DNA of 64,000 nt, taken from NCBI GenBank assembly GCA_021234155.1, contig JAJEKV010000015.1, positions 6,147,194-6,211,193 on the forward strand, in the 5' to 3' direction. This DNA comes from Isoetes taiwanensis. Lineage: Eukaryota > Streptophyta > Lycopodiopsida > Isoetales > Isoetaceae. Each line of letters opens with the position of its first letter. Positions within the stretch are counted from its first letter, which is position 1. Position numbers and translations under genes: made by a program. Below the pieces are notes generated by a model. It worked only from the letters and a program-made list of their open reading frames with translations. It searched no databases and had not been told where the DNA came from. Below, one piece after another: positions 20,590 through 33,515 of this stretch.

Positions 20590-21720
20590 AAAAAAACAAT
20601 ATCCATCATCAAGGCCATGCGATTTGATAGCTTAATTCCATGGGACAAAAGTCTTTTCTAAGGTTAGCATAAGATCTGAGTACGCTAAAACTAGAATCAA
20701 TTATCATATCAGAATAAAAGATGTACATAAAACAACTTTTATGACTAGATATGGGCATTTTAAGTTTACAATAATGCCAATTGCCTAACAAATGTGCGAA
20801 CAACATTTGCAATAATAGATTCAAAAACATTTTGGACAAGTTTTTAATAGTCTTTCTTGATGACAGCTTGGTATACTTCCAAACTATGGAAGAACATATC
20901 GAGCACCTTAGAATAATCTTTGAAATACTAAGGAGAGAGGTGTCATATGGAAAAAAGATTAAGTGCTACTTTTAGAGCACCCGAAATTGAGCACATAATC
21001 TAGAAAAATGGATTAATTATAGACCCAACATTTAAGGTGACAGAAGCCCAAGGAATGTACAAAAAATCTGAAGTTTTTTAGGTCTTGTTGGCTATTACCG
21101 AAAGTTTGTGAAAAACTTATCCAAATTGGGAGCACCACTCATGATACTTGCAAAGAAACCTCATTAAAGGAATGGAACAAGTATTGGAAATAAAAATGCA
21201 AGGAATCATTCATGCAACTCAAGGAAGCACTTACAATGGACAATGGACAAAAATACTTAATCAAAATAGATGGTAGCTTAGACGGAACTGTTGCAGTGTT
21301 AATGAAAGATGAAAGAGTAGAGCATACAAGATACCCAACTTATGAATAGGAGTTAACAAGAATAATAAGGGAACTAGAAGTATGGAGACACTCTCTTAGG
21401 GGCATCTTTAAAGTTGGAAAGTGAATGCAAAAGATTGGAGCACTTTGAGAAGCAACTAAATCTTAGCATAAAGCAAAGGAGAGGTTGTTAGAGCAATATC
21501 CAAACAGAACTATTTATCCAGCAAAGTTTAATGTGGAGGCAAGTTGGAAAGTGATTGCAAAAGTTTGGAGCAACCCTAAACCCATACTCTGCAATATTCA
21601 CCAACACATTAGAGCCTAAAATGAGTGGAGGAGTACCAGACCTTAATGGAAGATACTTTCCTTAAAGTACCCTATAAAGTTTGAAGAAACCAGCAAGAAT
21701 AAATGAATGGATAACAAACT
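20590..21720 (+). pseudogene. Ty3/gypsy RT-RNase H remnant
   Basis: In several frames the plus strand shows TRYGHFKFTIMP, then DKFLIVFLDDSLVYFQTMEE (active site FLDD) and HIEHLRIIFEIL. The FRSCWLLPKVCEK frame is the shifted form of the [12 protein letters not shown] block, and LIKIDGSLDGTVAVLM is RNase H. The order matches Ty3/gypsy pol. It is the paralogue of 1226-1370 and 2982-3126, and it has an uninterrupted AAGGAAGCACTTACAATGG where the solo LTR sits in the other copy. No LTR or integrase is visible. Confidence 0.85.
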
Positions 21721-24054
21721 TTATACTGCCTTCAATTAAAAAAAGAAAAAAAAAGGAATAACAAATTTTGTCAAGTATAATTTGATGTTCTACAATGACA
21801 TGATGTGCATATAAAAAATGAAACCTAGTGGACAAATTATGATGTTGTGATAGGATTTGCAGAGCAATATAGATGCTTAGCGATGGTTCTATTAGGACTG
21901 CATGTGATCTAGCAATTTCATTTAGGCCAAAATTTTCATCAACCTATTCAAACAACTGTATGGTGGTGTTTTATGGTGCATGTTGTCAAAGACAAGTTGC
22001 AGAACTGCCTTTTTTTTGTCTAATCTTTAAAATCTCCATTGTCACAATTTAATTGTCTCATAAGGTTTGTCATAGTGTGAGCTCCGATGGTTGGATCATT
22101 CGACACATATTTAGTATCCCCCCCCCCTCTTTGCACATGCTGCTTTTGCATTATGTGATCCAAAACCTAACCCTAGCCCTAGCCCTATGGATAAGTTCTT
22201 ACAATGGATTTATTTTATTTTTTTTCTTTTAAGGAACAGAACGACTATTTTTAGTTCATGTCTTTTTGTATCTTGTATCTACATTGGCATGGATTAATTT
22301 GCAAGTATTGAAACAATATGCATCTATTCCATATGCCAATGAGGAAATTCACCCAAATATCATTTATCCTTTCTATCATAAAGGGATTAACATCAATCAG
22401 CTCATATGCTATGATGATGTGGCTTTAGAGTTTATAGGTGTCCATACATTTGAATTTTAAAGCCAGGATTGGAGGAACTACGATCCATCTATATGGATTT
22501 GAAGAATGCAACACAATAGGCTCTGCCTGATTGTCTTCTTGTAATCAAGAAGGTAAATTATCCTTTGTTGATTTTGCTTTGCTTTTGCATCTTAGTTGGC
22601 CAAGTGGAAGATGCTTCCAAGAATACTTTAGAAACTTCGAAATATGGAAGCCAAAAGGGGTCAGTTATGTGTGATGAGGATGAGAATCAGATAGAAATGG
22701 AGATAGATCTATAAGAAGAGGAAGAACACAAGAAGATAAATATGGAAGGGTTGATCTTGTATATTCCACAACATGGAGTTGATGCAGAGGGAGATGATTC
22801 TGAAGAGGATGATAAGAATGAAATGAAGTTGTCCAATGTAACTCCAACTATGGTGGACGAAAAATAATATTTGCTGCCTTAATATACTTAAAAACAGGTC
22901 TTTGTTATGCATGTGTGCTAAGGAAGACGAGGTTATTAGCACTCTTACTGAATGGGTCTTGGAGTCACGTACATCTAAAGTGCCATTTACTAGGATCAAC
23001 ATGGTAAACCCAAAGCAATGGCATGATGGACCATAAAATCTCCGGTAATAAAGGCAGACTTTGTCAAACATTGGGACAAGGAAGTGTTTGAGATCACCAG
23101 TAATACAGGTAATGCCATTAAGCTTAAGTAGAGTTATGAGTGGTCAGGATCGTCTTATACAGAGGATGAGTTTAATCTGTCAATGAAAGAATAATTTCAA
23201 CATCTTCATGCAATGGCCCCGTACAAATTTAGAGGTTTGAAAGGACCTTTCGTTGTGGGAGCATAAGTTTCATAAATTTCGCAAAATTTGAACAAGATAA
23301 TATTAACATTCTTATTTGTGGGAAGTAGATGATTTCTATTGCTGGCAGCACAAGGTAGACAAGAAAGATTGGAAGATTCCACTTTGTTATGATACATGTC
23401 AAGATTCATTAATATTGAGGTAATCATCTTCAGCTATACTTTCAGTCCAAGGGGAGCAGAGTTTGTGTATTACATTCGTGCATTATGCATGTTTGAGAGT
23501 CATTTCCAATTGGCATCTAACACTGAAAGAGTGTTAAGAATTAGGCGAGAGGTGATTGCTGGAATATTTTGACGACCAAACCGGTCTAAGAGCGAGTAGC
23601 ATGTTTACTAATCTAGCTGCTGGCTTGATTCACCTGAGGTTAGAAGCTGAGATTGAGAAGATTGGAGTAAGTCCATTGGTATTCAAGTTGTTCTTGTTGC
23701 CGCAGGGTGAGGCCATGATCGATATATAGTGAGGGAATGAAGATGATCTTGCCTATTATGAACGGAGCATGTCCTTCAGCTTCACACCCTGGCGCAGTAT
23801 GACGTCTTTTATTAGTGCATCTGCAACTGTGAATTTGACGATGCGTGGGCAGTTTGGGTGCTGAACACCGCGATGAGTGGCCCTGACAATGTGTATGAGA
23901 GCATGGAACCTCATGCGTGACAGGACCAATGTGTGGAGTCGATCAACGAGGTTCTCCCCTACTGCTTTAGAGAGGCCACGAACCACCACCATTCTGTCGA
24001 CTGTGACTCTGCTCCTGTTGCTCCATGAACCGTGAGGCAATGTTCTCCACCCCA
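21721..24054. other. No recognisable gene
   Basis: Mostly AT-rich sequence with short frames. A 64-codon plus-strand frame near 22266-22460 and fragments near 23060-23730 resemble nothing I can name. A minus-strand frame of 99 codons at 23756-24055 is also unassigned. Confidence 0.35.
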
Positions 24055-24246
24055 TTAGATGTTGTTGGCTGTCTGTTAGGACTTTCCTGTTGCTTGTGCT
24101 AAACCTATGTGGCTATTGGCAAAGGGTAGCATTTGCATGTCTGAATTGGTGGTTTTCAATCATTGGAACATGAGCAAGAGCAGCGCTGTAGTTTGCTGAG
24201 CATCTACCACCTCCTATAACTGAGACCCGAGCTCTTATTGGAACCT

Positions 24247-24420
24247 GTCTTGTTTGACCCATTCGCGCATGCATTACTGCAGCTGCCGGAGCAGGAACAA
24301 TTGGAACAGGAACATGAGGAGGAACTGGAGCAAGAACTAAAGCAGGAACTGGAGCTGGAGCTGGAGCTGGAGCAAGAGCTGGAGCAGGAACCGGAGCTGG
24401 GACATCATCGAGAATATGGT
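24247..24420 (-). repeat. GGAGCW hexamer run encoding a Pro-Ala/Val linker
   Basis: Degenerate GGAGCT/GGAACA hexamers on the plus strand read as alternating Pro and Ala/Val on the minus strand. They lie just 3' of a retrotransposon protease on that strand, so they likely encode a linker between protease and RT. The plus-strand Glu/Leu-rich frame is a by-product. Confidence 0.6.
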
Positions 24421-24639
24421 CAAATTCTGGGGCATGAACTGGAGCAGAGATAACAGTCGAATTAGAATACGGAGCAGAAACAGGAACAACAAGGATGAAA
24501 TCAGGAGCCCACGATACTGCACGGACTGAAATCGATGTTGGTGCAGAGGCCTGAACTGCAGATGAACTGGAACTAGAGCTAAAATCAGCAAATCGAAATG
24601 ATCTAATACGCCAATCAATCTTGGGTTATGTAGCTCGAG

Positions 24640-25110
24640 CCAGGGAAGACCCAAGACTATTGGTGCATGTGGACGAGCGATGAGATTAAAGGAAATGCTA
24701 CATTCTGTGACTGCACCCGAGGAGATCTCCCGTCCATCAATCACACTGATAGAACTGGGATGCTCAACCTTACTTCTAGGGATGGCATGCTTACTGGCAA
24801 ACATACTATCCATAAAGCACGCATTTGCACCATAATCAAGTTGCGCCAACGTTTCCAACGTCCCAACCTTTGATTTCAATGATATAGAGATGAAAAATGC
24901 CTTCCTGACCTTATCTGATGGAATAAACATGTCAAGAAGTGTGGAAGGAGTCAGAGAAAAGGCAGCCAGCCGATGAGAGACTCCTACTTCTCGGACCGGC
25001 CCCTGATGTTTTTCGACTGATTTGGGTGCTTCACAGGGCATCCACGAGCAATATGACTAGATCCTCCATAGTAGAGGCAAAGATTAGCCTCTCTCCAACG
25101 CTGTTTCTCA
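24640..25110 (-). pseudogene. Ty3/gypsy zinc knuckle and protease remnant
   Basis: On the minus strand a zinc knuckle-like CLYYGGSSHIARGC (near 25090-25040) has Tyr for the second Cys. Then comes the protease: LAQLDYGANACFMDS, with the active site DYG where DSG is usual, followed by KHAIPRSKVEHP, VIDGREISSG and PIVLGLPWLELHNP. This order follows the gag at 25215-25860. No RT is seen downstream, so the element is truncated. Confidence 0.8.
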
Positions 25111-25214
25111 ACGGCAGATAAGGGTCCTCAAACTGCCCGATCAATCTGCATAGGCTCAGGTCTGGACTTGCTGGATTCTACAGATGAGACCGGGGCAGGC
25201 GTAGCTACATGTGC

Positions 25215-25860
25215 TTATGTAATTGGGAAAAACTGACTACGTCTCTCTTGCCTACGTTCGAAGAGCCGATTATCACAATGAACTGCAAATCTAATGGCTT
25301 CTTCCAAAGTCTGAGGATCCCCCATAGATAACAACATATCTTTGTCATCGCTCACGTAAACCCCTTCGGAAATAATCTCAAAGTGCAACATCATCCCAGA
25401 CTGTATCTGCAGCAATTTGATGAAATTCCGATGCATATACTGAAGTTGGACGAGAGCCTTGCCTTAGATTGCAAAGCTTTGTGACTGCTGTGCGCTGACG
25501 ATCTGTGTCTCCAAAGCATGCCTCGAGCTCTGCAATGAAAGCAACAAAATCTTGCAACTCTGGGGCTCCTTTCTCCAACAAGAGAACAAACCAACTTAGA
25601 GCTGGCCCTGTGAGGAGAGAACCAATCAGCCCGACTTGTTCTTGGGCCGTAGGATATCTATGAGGATGGTGCTGGATCACAAGCCTGATCTGATTCAAAA
25701 AACAACGAAGCTTGGACCGAGTGCCGTCAAACTTCTCTTGCAGACTAATCTTAGGCTGTGATAGCCTCAATCCAGAGCTAGAAGCGGATTCATGTGAAGC
25801 AACATGTTTCTTAAGCTCGTTATTGTCCAACTGCAACTGCTGGCATACTTGAACAAGTTA
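25215..25860 (-). pseudogene. Ty3/gypsy gag remnant
   Basis: The minus strand encodes a coiled N-terminal piece (MQLDNNELKKHVASHE) and the retrotrans_gag domain: EKFDGTRSKLRCFLNQIRLV, YPTAQEQVGLIGSLLTGPAL, FIAELEACFGDTDRQRTA, LRQGSRPTSVYASEF, then after a frameshift LEEAIRFAVHCDNRLFERRQ. The last block and spacing are typical of the gag subtype also seen in fungal and vertebrate chromovirus relatives. A frameshift near 25380 breaks it. The order with the protease at 24640-25110 shows a single element. Confidence 0.85.
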
Positions 25861-26332
25861 CTGGACCTGCTGTAATAAAGTCAAAACCTCCTCCATAGAT
25901 ATAAAATCACCAAATATGAGCAAAACAATGCTTAGAGTCAGAGCAGGCAAGAACCAGTAAGGGATTCCGGTCCAAACTATCATGAACCTATGCAAAAACA
26001 AGGAAAACGCATGGAAAATACGCAAGAAATATGAAATAAATATGCCAAGCTCGGCAAAGAATCTGATATATGAACAAGAATCACGAGTATAATGGTTCGA
26101 AGGCAAGCAAAAACACGAGACAGATGCCTAGAAGGCTCAAGACTGGCGTTGAACTGGAATGGTTCGACAAAAAGGAGGTACCTCCTTATATATCTAGGCC
26201 AACAGTCAGGATCGTGCGACTCCATTGGATGAGATCAAGTGTCCGCATGCATGTAGGTTCTAGAATATTCTAGAACCTCCTGGAAATAACCCCACATATT
26301 AGGAAGATGTGAAGGAATGTCTTCAACAAATA

Positions 26333-26395
26333 TTGGTAGCGCACTTGGTAAAGGTGCGTGACTTGCAACTAGAAGGTTGAAACTTCGAACTCTAT
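26333..26395 (+). repeat. tRNA-like segment (SINE remnant or tRNA relic)
   Basis: TAGCGCACTTGGTAAAGG resembles a tRNA D-arm/A box, and AACTTCGAACTCTA, about 40 nt later, resembles a T-arm/B box. The acceptor stem does not pair, so it is not a functional tRNA gene. Confidence 0.4.
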
Positions 26396-26669
26396 CTTGC
26401 GCAACTACCCTAAAGGCGGACTGATGTCATTTTATTTGTGTCAGGTAGTTGGACTTGAACTTGTGAACCATTCATGATAGTGATAGCATTGGGCCTTAGG
26501 GGAGTCAAATGGTTGACGAGAAGATTGGCCACGCTGTGGCTATTGTCATGGTGTAGTTTATACTTGAAAGACTATTTTCTGTTGGAAGGGCGTAGAGTTG
26601 GCACGCGTACATTCCTTCGTGGTATGATTGCACATGTTGTATCTTTTGTAATGTAGAGGTCCATTGCTG

Positions 26670-27960
26670 GAATTACATTCGTTTGCGAGATGGCCCAGAT
26701 ACTTGCAGAGGTAGCACTAGATTTGACTGCACTAAGCAGGCTAGGAAGTCACCGCATTGTGTGATACTGCCGTGGATGGGCATGAAGGGTAAGTCTGTAA
26801 GGCGAACTCCTCTAGAAGAAACATTGACAGAATGATTAACAAGCTCAAGGCTTGAGTCAGAGATTTCTGATGCAAATATTCCATCATGAGACAAATCGCT
26901 GGAGGAAGGCCTTGGAGAAACCATACTAGGATTTGACTTTGCATGGGTTATTCTTTGAGTTTGCCCATGAGAATCAGCAGACGATCTGCAAAATCTCGGG
27001 TGGATTCCGTGGCCTATTGTTGCAGTTCATTCGATTGTTTCAGCAATTGTTGAACATTATCCAGAGAGCCATAGTGAGCGAGAAAAACAACTTTCATGTC
27101 CTTCCAATTTTTGTTTCGAGTGACTTTTGTTGGCCATGGGCCATTGGTGTGGTGCACCACACAGCGTGATGGAGAAAATGTGGAACTTGATCTGTGGTTA
27201 AGAATGACCATTGAGAACCGTGAGGGCCACAAATTCCTCCATGTGAGCTTGTGCACTCGAATCCACCATGGGTTTGCCTTTAGTATTGCCAAAGATGGGA
27301 TACTGGAGTTTCAGATTGAGGCCAAAAGAGAAAACCAAAGGTACAACGGGTAGTGAAACATATGCCAGTGTTTGCATCGAAACGTGAGATGGCCAACATC
27401 ATAAGAAGTGGATTGACCTCCCGTAATAGCAGTAGGAGGCATCATGAAAAAGGCTGGAGGAACCATCTTCATAGCAGTCTTTCTTTGGATTTGGGGATGA
27501 CGGGGCATCTATCTTGATCGAGTGTCAGATCTCCAATGTTGTAAGCATTCACAAGAGGCTGAAGAGTTGGTGAGGAAGGAAACTCATTGACATAAGTGGG
27601 ACCAAAAGAGACTTGAGAGTAGGCCATCACGTATTGTGGTGAAGTTGGTTGAGAAGGTGCAGAAGTGGGTATGGGAGGAATATGAACATAAATGCTTTCA
27701 GGAGTCTGAAAGTATAGTGGAGTGTGATGCATAGAATTTGGACGAGGCGAATGGGGTTGAGAGCAATTGTGGCAACATTTGGGTGACCATGGACATGAAA
27801 AGATCCATGGGTTAGGTGGAGCTGAATGAGAGTGAGAGCGTGGATGACCACTTTCAATGTCATATTCGCCATAGTAGGAGTCACGAACCGCATCTCGCCG
27901 TTTGTTGACGGGCGAGATGGTGGCAGTTTGACTGAGGAGCTCATCTTAAGTGAAAGTCTA
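26670..27960 (-). pseudogene. Degenerate gag-like remnant
   Basis: The minus strand has, in shifting frames, a Pro/Ser/Tyr-rich N-terminal part (near 27850-27540), GKPMVDSSAQAHMEEFVAL (near 27260), and NWKDMKVVFLAHYGSLDNVQ followed by LLKQSNELQQ (near 27110-27015). The W-x-x-x-K/FL-x-HYG-type block is like the end of a retrotransposon capsid domain. Stops and frameshifts are frequent, and no zinc knuckle, protease or LTR could be placed. The family is uncertain. Confidence 0.4.
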
Positions 27961-29834
27961 AAAAGACATTATAGAAAAGAAGGAAGACTAGGACCCCGCA
28001 ATCGGCAACAATGTTTAGGGTCCGGATTCAGGAGAGTCTGGGGACAGTCCTCTGTGAGAACCCTTGTGTGCTGCAAACGACTCCTCAATAGAGAGCAAAT
28101 GTCACGGGGGTTTTTGCAATACAAATGGAGGGAAGAAAACAAAGCAACTCTAATACAAAATAAGGATCTTTAAGGGATCAATGAGAATACATGAAAAAAG
28201 CTCCAAAAGGAGTTGAGACAACGAAAATGCCTGAACTTCTCTAAAGATCTAAGTCTAATCTTCTGATATGTATAGTACAATGGCCTTTGCCAAAATAATT
28301 TGCCATTTATGGATCTTCGATTACCTAATCCCGTGATCTCTGCCATGACTCATGGAACCATTATTGCCATAATGAGTGGCACTGGAAGTTGGCGGACCAT
28401 GGATTCCTTATGCCGTGCAGTCGCATGGTCGTTTCTTCTAGGTTGGCGTGACCTTAGCTGCTGACGTGGATGCTTGATCTTTGCCCTTCGGATCTTTTCT
28501 GCACCTTAGAAATAGTCCAGTGCTTTGGGGCACGGACTAACACTGATCTTTGGCTAGATTTTGAAAGTGTATTGTAATCATGGACTCCAAAAACCTGTTC
28601 CAGGTAGAAATGTGAGAATTATAATACCTCAGATGTAAGGAAGAAGACTATGATAGCATTAGGGGTGCTTCAAGAAAAGTGAATAACTATATACATTTTC
28701 TCCATCATGTTTTTATGATATAGTGCTATATTGTAAAATATTGACTTTGAGGTGAAATGTGTGAAATTGATGCTACTGAAATGTTTATTGCACTTTGACA
28801 AGAGTTTTTGTTGAGCCATTGTCTCTGTAATGAGTTCCCTTGGCATTTGCTTAGTGTCAAGAATGGGATTGGCCGCATTATGAGACTTACAAAAAGATCC
28901 TAAGTGTCTTGTCTTGTAGTTATGGCAAAAACATGATAAACCAATCCACGTAAGCTGCAAGCTAATTTTTTCCCATAAAAATCAACGAGGGGCATATATG
29001 TAGGCATTGACTTGAAAAAGTCAATTTGAATGAAGAATTTAGGAGGTTTATATGGTGAATTATATTTAGTAGTACGGTAGGTCCCAATAGAATCGAAAAT
29101 GTCCTAGAAACAATTCTTATTCTAGTAGATAGGATTTAATTCACTCATAGAGACAACGACAATGCAAAATTTCCCATAATCACTCAGTGGGAGAGCAGGG
29201 CTTCATTTAAGAAAGGTAATTTGGAAGTTAAAGGAAAAATTAGCAGTTCTAGTGCTGCTATACTCCATCAAGATATACAGATAATTAAGCCAATAAATGG
29301 CATTAATTATGATCTAGTTGGTCTCAAAGTCTCTGAATTTTTAATCCCACATTATCAACAACGTTCAAAACATTATAGTTAGACAAGAAACTTGAGATAT
29401 AGCTAGTCTAGGACTAGTGTGTTACTACTAGGATTTCCATCATAACTTATAAAAAGTATAATGGATTCTTATTTCATCTTACTGCTCCAACTTTGGCTAT
29501 TGGCTAGTTTGGGCCGACCCGGCAAGAAATTGGTTTGTAACAATCCTTTTCAACTTTAGCCATTCTGGTAGAGGACATAAAGGAGGAAAGTATCATGGAA
29601 AGTGGACAAACCATTGTACCTGATATTCATATCTATGATGAATTGATTCATTTGAGCTAGTTCGAGAGTCTCTTTTTGGTCTTGGAGTATTAATACTTTG
29701 CTGTTGTATTACTTCTTTATAGAGGGAACCCGTAGAGAAGTAAATTAGACCTAAGCTTTGTTGCAAATATATGCATTCTTCCATGAAATAGCTATTCTTA
29801 TTTTAAAATAAATAAAGAGAGGAGGGATGAGTCA
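27961..29834. other. No recognisable gene
   Basis: AT-rich, short frames only. The part next to 27961 could be leader or LTR of the gag-like remnant, but no LTR ends or primer site were found. Confidence 0.35.
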
Positions 29835-30119
29835 TTATCCCACGAGATATCTGTGAACTAAGGATCCAACGAACATGATGAAGACTAGATGAAAGAGGTC
29901 GAAAAAAAAATCTTTTATCGGTTCCTCAACAATGTCGATTATAGTCGACTTTATGGCCCTAAAAAAATCTAGAATTATCAAAGATCCACTTTTTGGGAGA
30001 TCCTTTTCTTCAAAAAGTTCTTTAGTTATTATTTCAATAAGTAGAACTATATATTTTATTATATACTTAATAAGTTTATTATAGATAATACATAATAGAT
30101 GGTCACTAGTGCTTGGCAA
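29835..30119 (-). other. Unassigned AT-rich ORF with hydrophobic C-terminus
   Basis: About 94 codons contain KELFEEKDLPKSG, IKSTIIDIVEEPIKDFFFD and a hydrophobic end, LFHLVFIMFVG. Low GC and Phe/Ile richness recall organelle genes, but I could not match it to one. It might be chance. Confidence 0.25.
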
Positions 30120-31747
30120 GCTCTAAAATAGCTATATATATGAGGTGGGTGCCTACCATTTTCATAAGTTCTAGCCCACCGTTTGCCACCACCACTTGCC
30201 ATGCAATTGCATGAACCACGGGAAGAAGAATAGACAAAAGAAAACAAAAGAGTGGTATGCCATAAAGCTACTCTGGCCATGTGCACCCCTAAATTCAAGT
30301 ATTCTGTTTCTTATAGAGTTATTCCATGTGATCTTTAATTTTTAAAATTTCCACTTCTTCTTTTATTACGTAAACATTCTCGCTTGTAAAGTAACTAGGC
30401 TTAGATATAGGCATATAAAACGTATTATATTTCAAATATAATAATTCTTATATAATGTAATTCAAAAGAATGTCATGTCGTAGTGTACCTTTTCCACGAC
30501 AAAGATCGTCTTCTTCACAATAGTAGAGCCGAAAAGGAAGTTTTTCAAAGTAATTTGTCATGTATCTTTTGGATTAAGCTATTCTTCTATGATCGTAATC
30601 ATTATTCTAATGCTTTTTAAAGAAAATATTATGCCTTAATACTTTACTTAAGATTTTGGTACTTTTCTAGGGTGTTTGGTGCTCTGACATGAGATTTTTT
30701 GTGATAGGCTGTTGACTAAGGTTACGAAGTAATTAAAATTATAATTTATACGTTGAAGCATGCAAAAAACAACTATTTTGTTGACTTATCCAATATGCTA
30801 ATGCTTCCTGCTTATAAAACTCTATAGTAGGTGTCTTAAAATCAAGTAGTGCATGAATTTCTTTTGTAATGTGAATATAAAATTTGCATTAAGGGGGATA
30901 TTCCAAAAAATAAGCCTAATATGTCTCATGACTGAATTTTTAATGGTCCATCATATATCCTTTTGGTTTTATGTGGGAAGGTTGAATAAAACAAATAAAG
31001 ACATGTTGACGATATATTATTGATAACAATGTACGACACCCAAAGTTTAAGGGAGCTAATAAAATAATACAAAGAAAAAATTGGTGGAAATAAAATGGAA
31101 AAGAGAATAAGCATACACTGCAAGTTCGGATCTTCTTAAGCATATCTATTATTGAATGCAATAATATATCAGCACAAGATTTAGGTGTAAGTAACAAAAA
31201 CAAAGGGGACCATAAACTAAAGGAGTAAAAATTATGAGAAAAAAATTGAGTGGGTTGTATAGTTATGGATATATCCATTATTTATTATTTATTATTTATT
31301 CTAAGTACCTAGGCCATATTATTGTCTCCCATGTGAGGCTACAAGGAACAAATCATGTAGACGTATATTTGTATGGGGCATGATCTAGAAAAGATATAGA
31401 TGGAGCCCATTTATATCTAAAGTCTAATATTGATGCTTTTCTAGCTAGACAAGTTGTGATCCCAAAGCCTTTGATCATCACCCATCTTATTTACATCCTT
31501 CTATATTGACACACGAAATAACAATTTATACATTGAATAAGAAGTCAATTTCTATAATTTATGTATTGAGTAAGAGGCCATCATATAAGGTATGGTCGCC
31601 ATGTTTCGCGTACTTAAGAGGCAAACTACCCTAGGTGAGCCGAAATAAACGGGCTCGTCAAACCGCCAGTCATTTCAAATACAAAAAAATGCGATAAAAA
31701 ATTTGACATTAGAAAGTTAAAGGTAAGCCAAAGTTGGGGTTTTGGCG
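30120..31747. other. No recognisable gene
   Basis: Very AT-rich intergenic sequence; the ORFs are short and low-complexity. Confidence 0.4.

Positions 31748-31779
<32 letters not shown>
31748..31779. repeat. A32 homopolymer
   Basis: A run of 32 A residues. It may be the tail of a retroposed sequence lying to its left, but no source could be named and no target duplication was found. Confidence 0.9.
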
Positions 31780-31780
<1 letters not shown>

Positions 31781-33198
31781 GCGATGCCCCTAGCCCCCTG
31801 TGTACCCAAGGCCACGTTTCATTGGGACTATTGGTTTTGAACAAGCAGTGTGTGCCACCTAACATGCACCTTAACGGTACTACACGTTCAGTAATATTGC
31901 TTCACGCCAATACCGTCGTCGCGGACCTAGATGCCTGGTATGGGACCTATGCCCCCCAGCTATCGAGCTACCCGCCAACATTCACCGTTGCCAGTTTGGC
32001 GGGGCCTTGCCAGAAAACAAATCAATCACTCTAAAACATTCCCAATTTCGCTCTCTAGAACATCCAAATTGACCCAGACATTCTCTGCCCCAATTGCAGC
32101 AGAGGCAATTTGCCATTAAAACTCAAATTTATGAAAATCTAAGTTCACCAGGACAGTCGTATCATTCCAATTCTGGGTTTAAATTAAGTGATCGAGTTCC
32201 TTGTTCTTCATCCTGACCAATCTTTTGGGAATGCCGGGCCCCACAGGTAAGCGGCTATGTTTTGCCTCGTCGTTTGTCTTCAATCATCACTGAATTTATG
32301 CTCTCTTTAACATATCAGAGATAGAAGCCATGGATTATCCGAGAAGAACTAGCCTTCCTGGATCGAGTTCTCTTTGGAATGTTGCTCAGTCGGCCAGAGC
32401 GGTAGGCCCTCTCCCAGTAAAAAGCCTCGGGGAGGTCCAAGCAATGCGGCTTCGCCTACAAGCTCCTCTACTTCCATGACCCCTAATGGCTTCACCTATA
32501 AGAGGTTTATGCACATTTGTCCCTTTTGTAACTTCCATTGTTTTTTTTTCTTGCTTTTTTTTTTCTTATTTTCTTCATTTTTCCCTTCCCTTTTTCCTTC
32601 TACCATTTCTCTTTTTTTTTTTCCTTTTATATTTTTCCCTTTTCCTTAGGGTGTGTCCCGATGATTTTTTGCCATTTGGATCAACATGAATTGTTTGTTT
32701 GTGATGAATCACGGCCACACAATCGGATTGCCAATTCGTCCATTTAATCTAGAGTTTGATATATGACATACTTACGAGAGGAATTAGGACGAGTTGATCT
32801 TGTTTTGGTGGTGCTATGTTATTGCAAGTTGATTGTGATTTTGCCTTTATTTTGATCTTTGTGGTTGCATGAGCAAAGACTACATGATATTGTTGATTTT
32901 ATTTTTAGTTTGGCAATAATACTGCAAAAATTTGGTAAGCACATGTTTCATGTTGTATATGTTGTTATCACATTAGATTATACATGTTTTGCATGGCAAT
33001 TTTCAAGCATATTTATTAACCCCATAAATATTTTATAATAGCAAAAACTATTAAAACTAATTTCTTAAAGTATTTGGTGGAAATAATTTTGAGTGTTGGC
33101 TAATCTAGTACCCAATTCTATGGGCGCTAATTAAGTATAGCAATGCCAAGGAGTTGTTGTTGGCCAAATAAAAAGACTAAGCTAATATGTAGCATAAT
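31780..33198. other. No firm gene; a possible short exon near 32330-32480
   Basis: An ATG at 32331 opens MDYPRRTSLPGSSSLWNVAQ and ends after ~50 codons. It is followed by a long pyrimidine stretch (32535-32640). It may be a gene relic but no family is recognised. Confidence 0.25.
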
Positions 33199-33302
33199 AA
33201 CAGGGGGTTTTCTTTGTGTTTTTGTACGCTTTTCACTAAGGTTTTCCTATGATTTCGTGATGTATTCAAATGGATGTACTAATGCGTACATCTAGAGTGC
33301 AT
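33199..33302 (+). repeat. Dispersed repeat Y, copy 1
   Basis: AACAGGGGGTTTTC, GCTTTTC-rich middle, GATTTCGTGA and ATCTAGAGTGCATC match the segments at 34551-34660 and 37184-37293. In those two places Y follows repeat X. Function unknown. Confidence 0.7.
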
Positions 33303-33338
33303 CATTTCTGAGCCATTGATTTTAGCCTTTTTTTTTCC

Positions 33339-33515
33339 AATGGTCAACAACCAATGGCTCACAACAAAAGCCCTTTTTTTTGTGCGTGTGGTGCATAATG
33401 GTCAACAACCAATGGCTCACAACAAAAGCTCTTTTTTTGTGTGTGTGGTGCATAATGGTCAACAACCAATGGCTCACAACAAAAGCCCTCTTTTTTGTGT
33501 GTGTGGTGCATAATG
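33339..33515 (+). repeat. Three tandem copies of a 57-58-bp unit
   Basis: Each unit holds GGTCAACAACCAATGGCTCAC, ACAAAAGC, a T-run and GTGTGGTGCATAAT. Starts are at 33342, 33399 and 33456, with near-identical copies, so expansion is recent. Open frames on both strands are by-products. Confidence 0.9.

Noticed and set aside
22160-22195. Telomere-like CCCTAA/CCCTAG run
   Set aside because: Only a few degenerate units; not a telomeric array.
24238-24453. Glu/Leu-rich plus-strand ORF
   Set aside because: It is the shadow of a hexamer repeat that encodes a Pro-Ala linker in the retrotransposon on the minus strand.
24055-26000. Complete second gypsy element
   Set aside because: Gag, zinc knuckle and protease are in order, but RT, integrase and LTR pairs are absent.
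26333-26395. Functional tRNA gene
   Set aside because: A and B boxes are present but the acceptor and anticodon stems do not pair.
32331-32480. Host gene first exon
   Set aside because: A start codon and ~50 open codons are not enough; no family and no clear splice donor.
33339-33515. CRISPR-like spacing of repeats
   Set aside because: Units are contiguous and entirely repetitive with no unique spacers; the genome is a plant.
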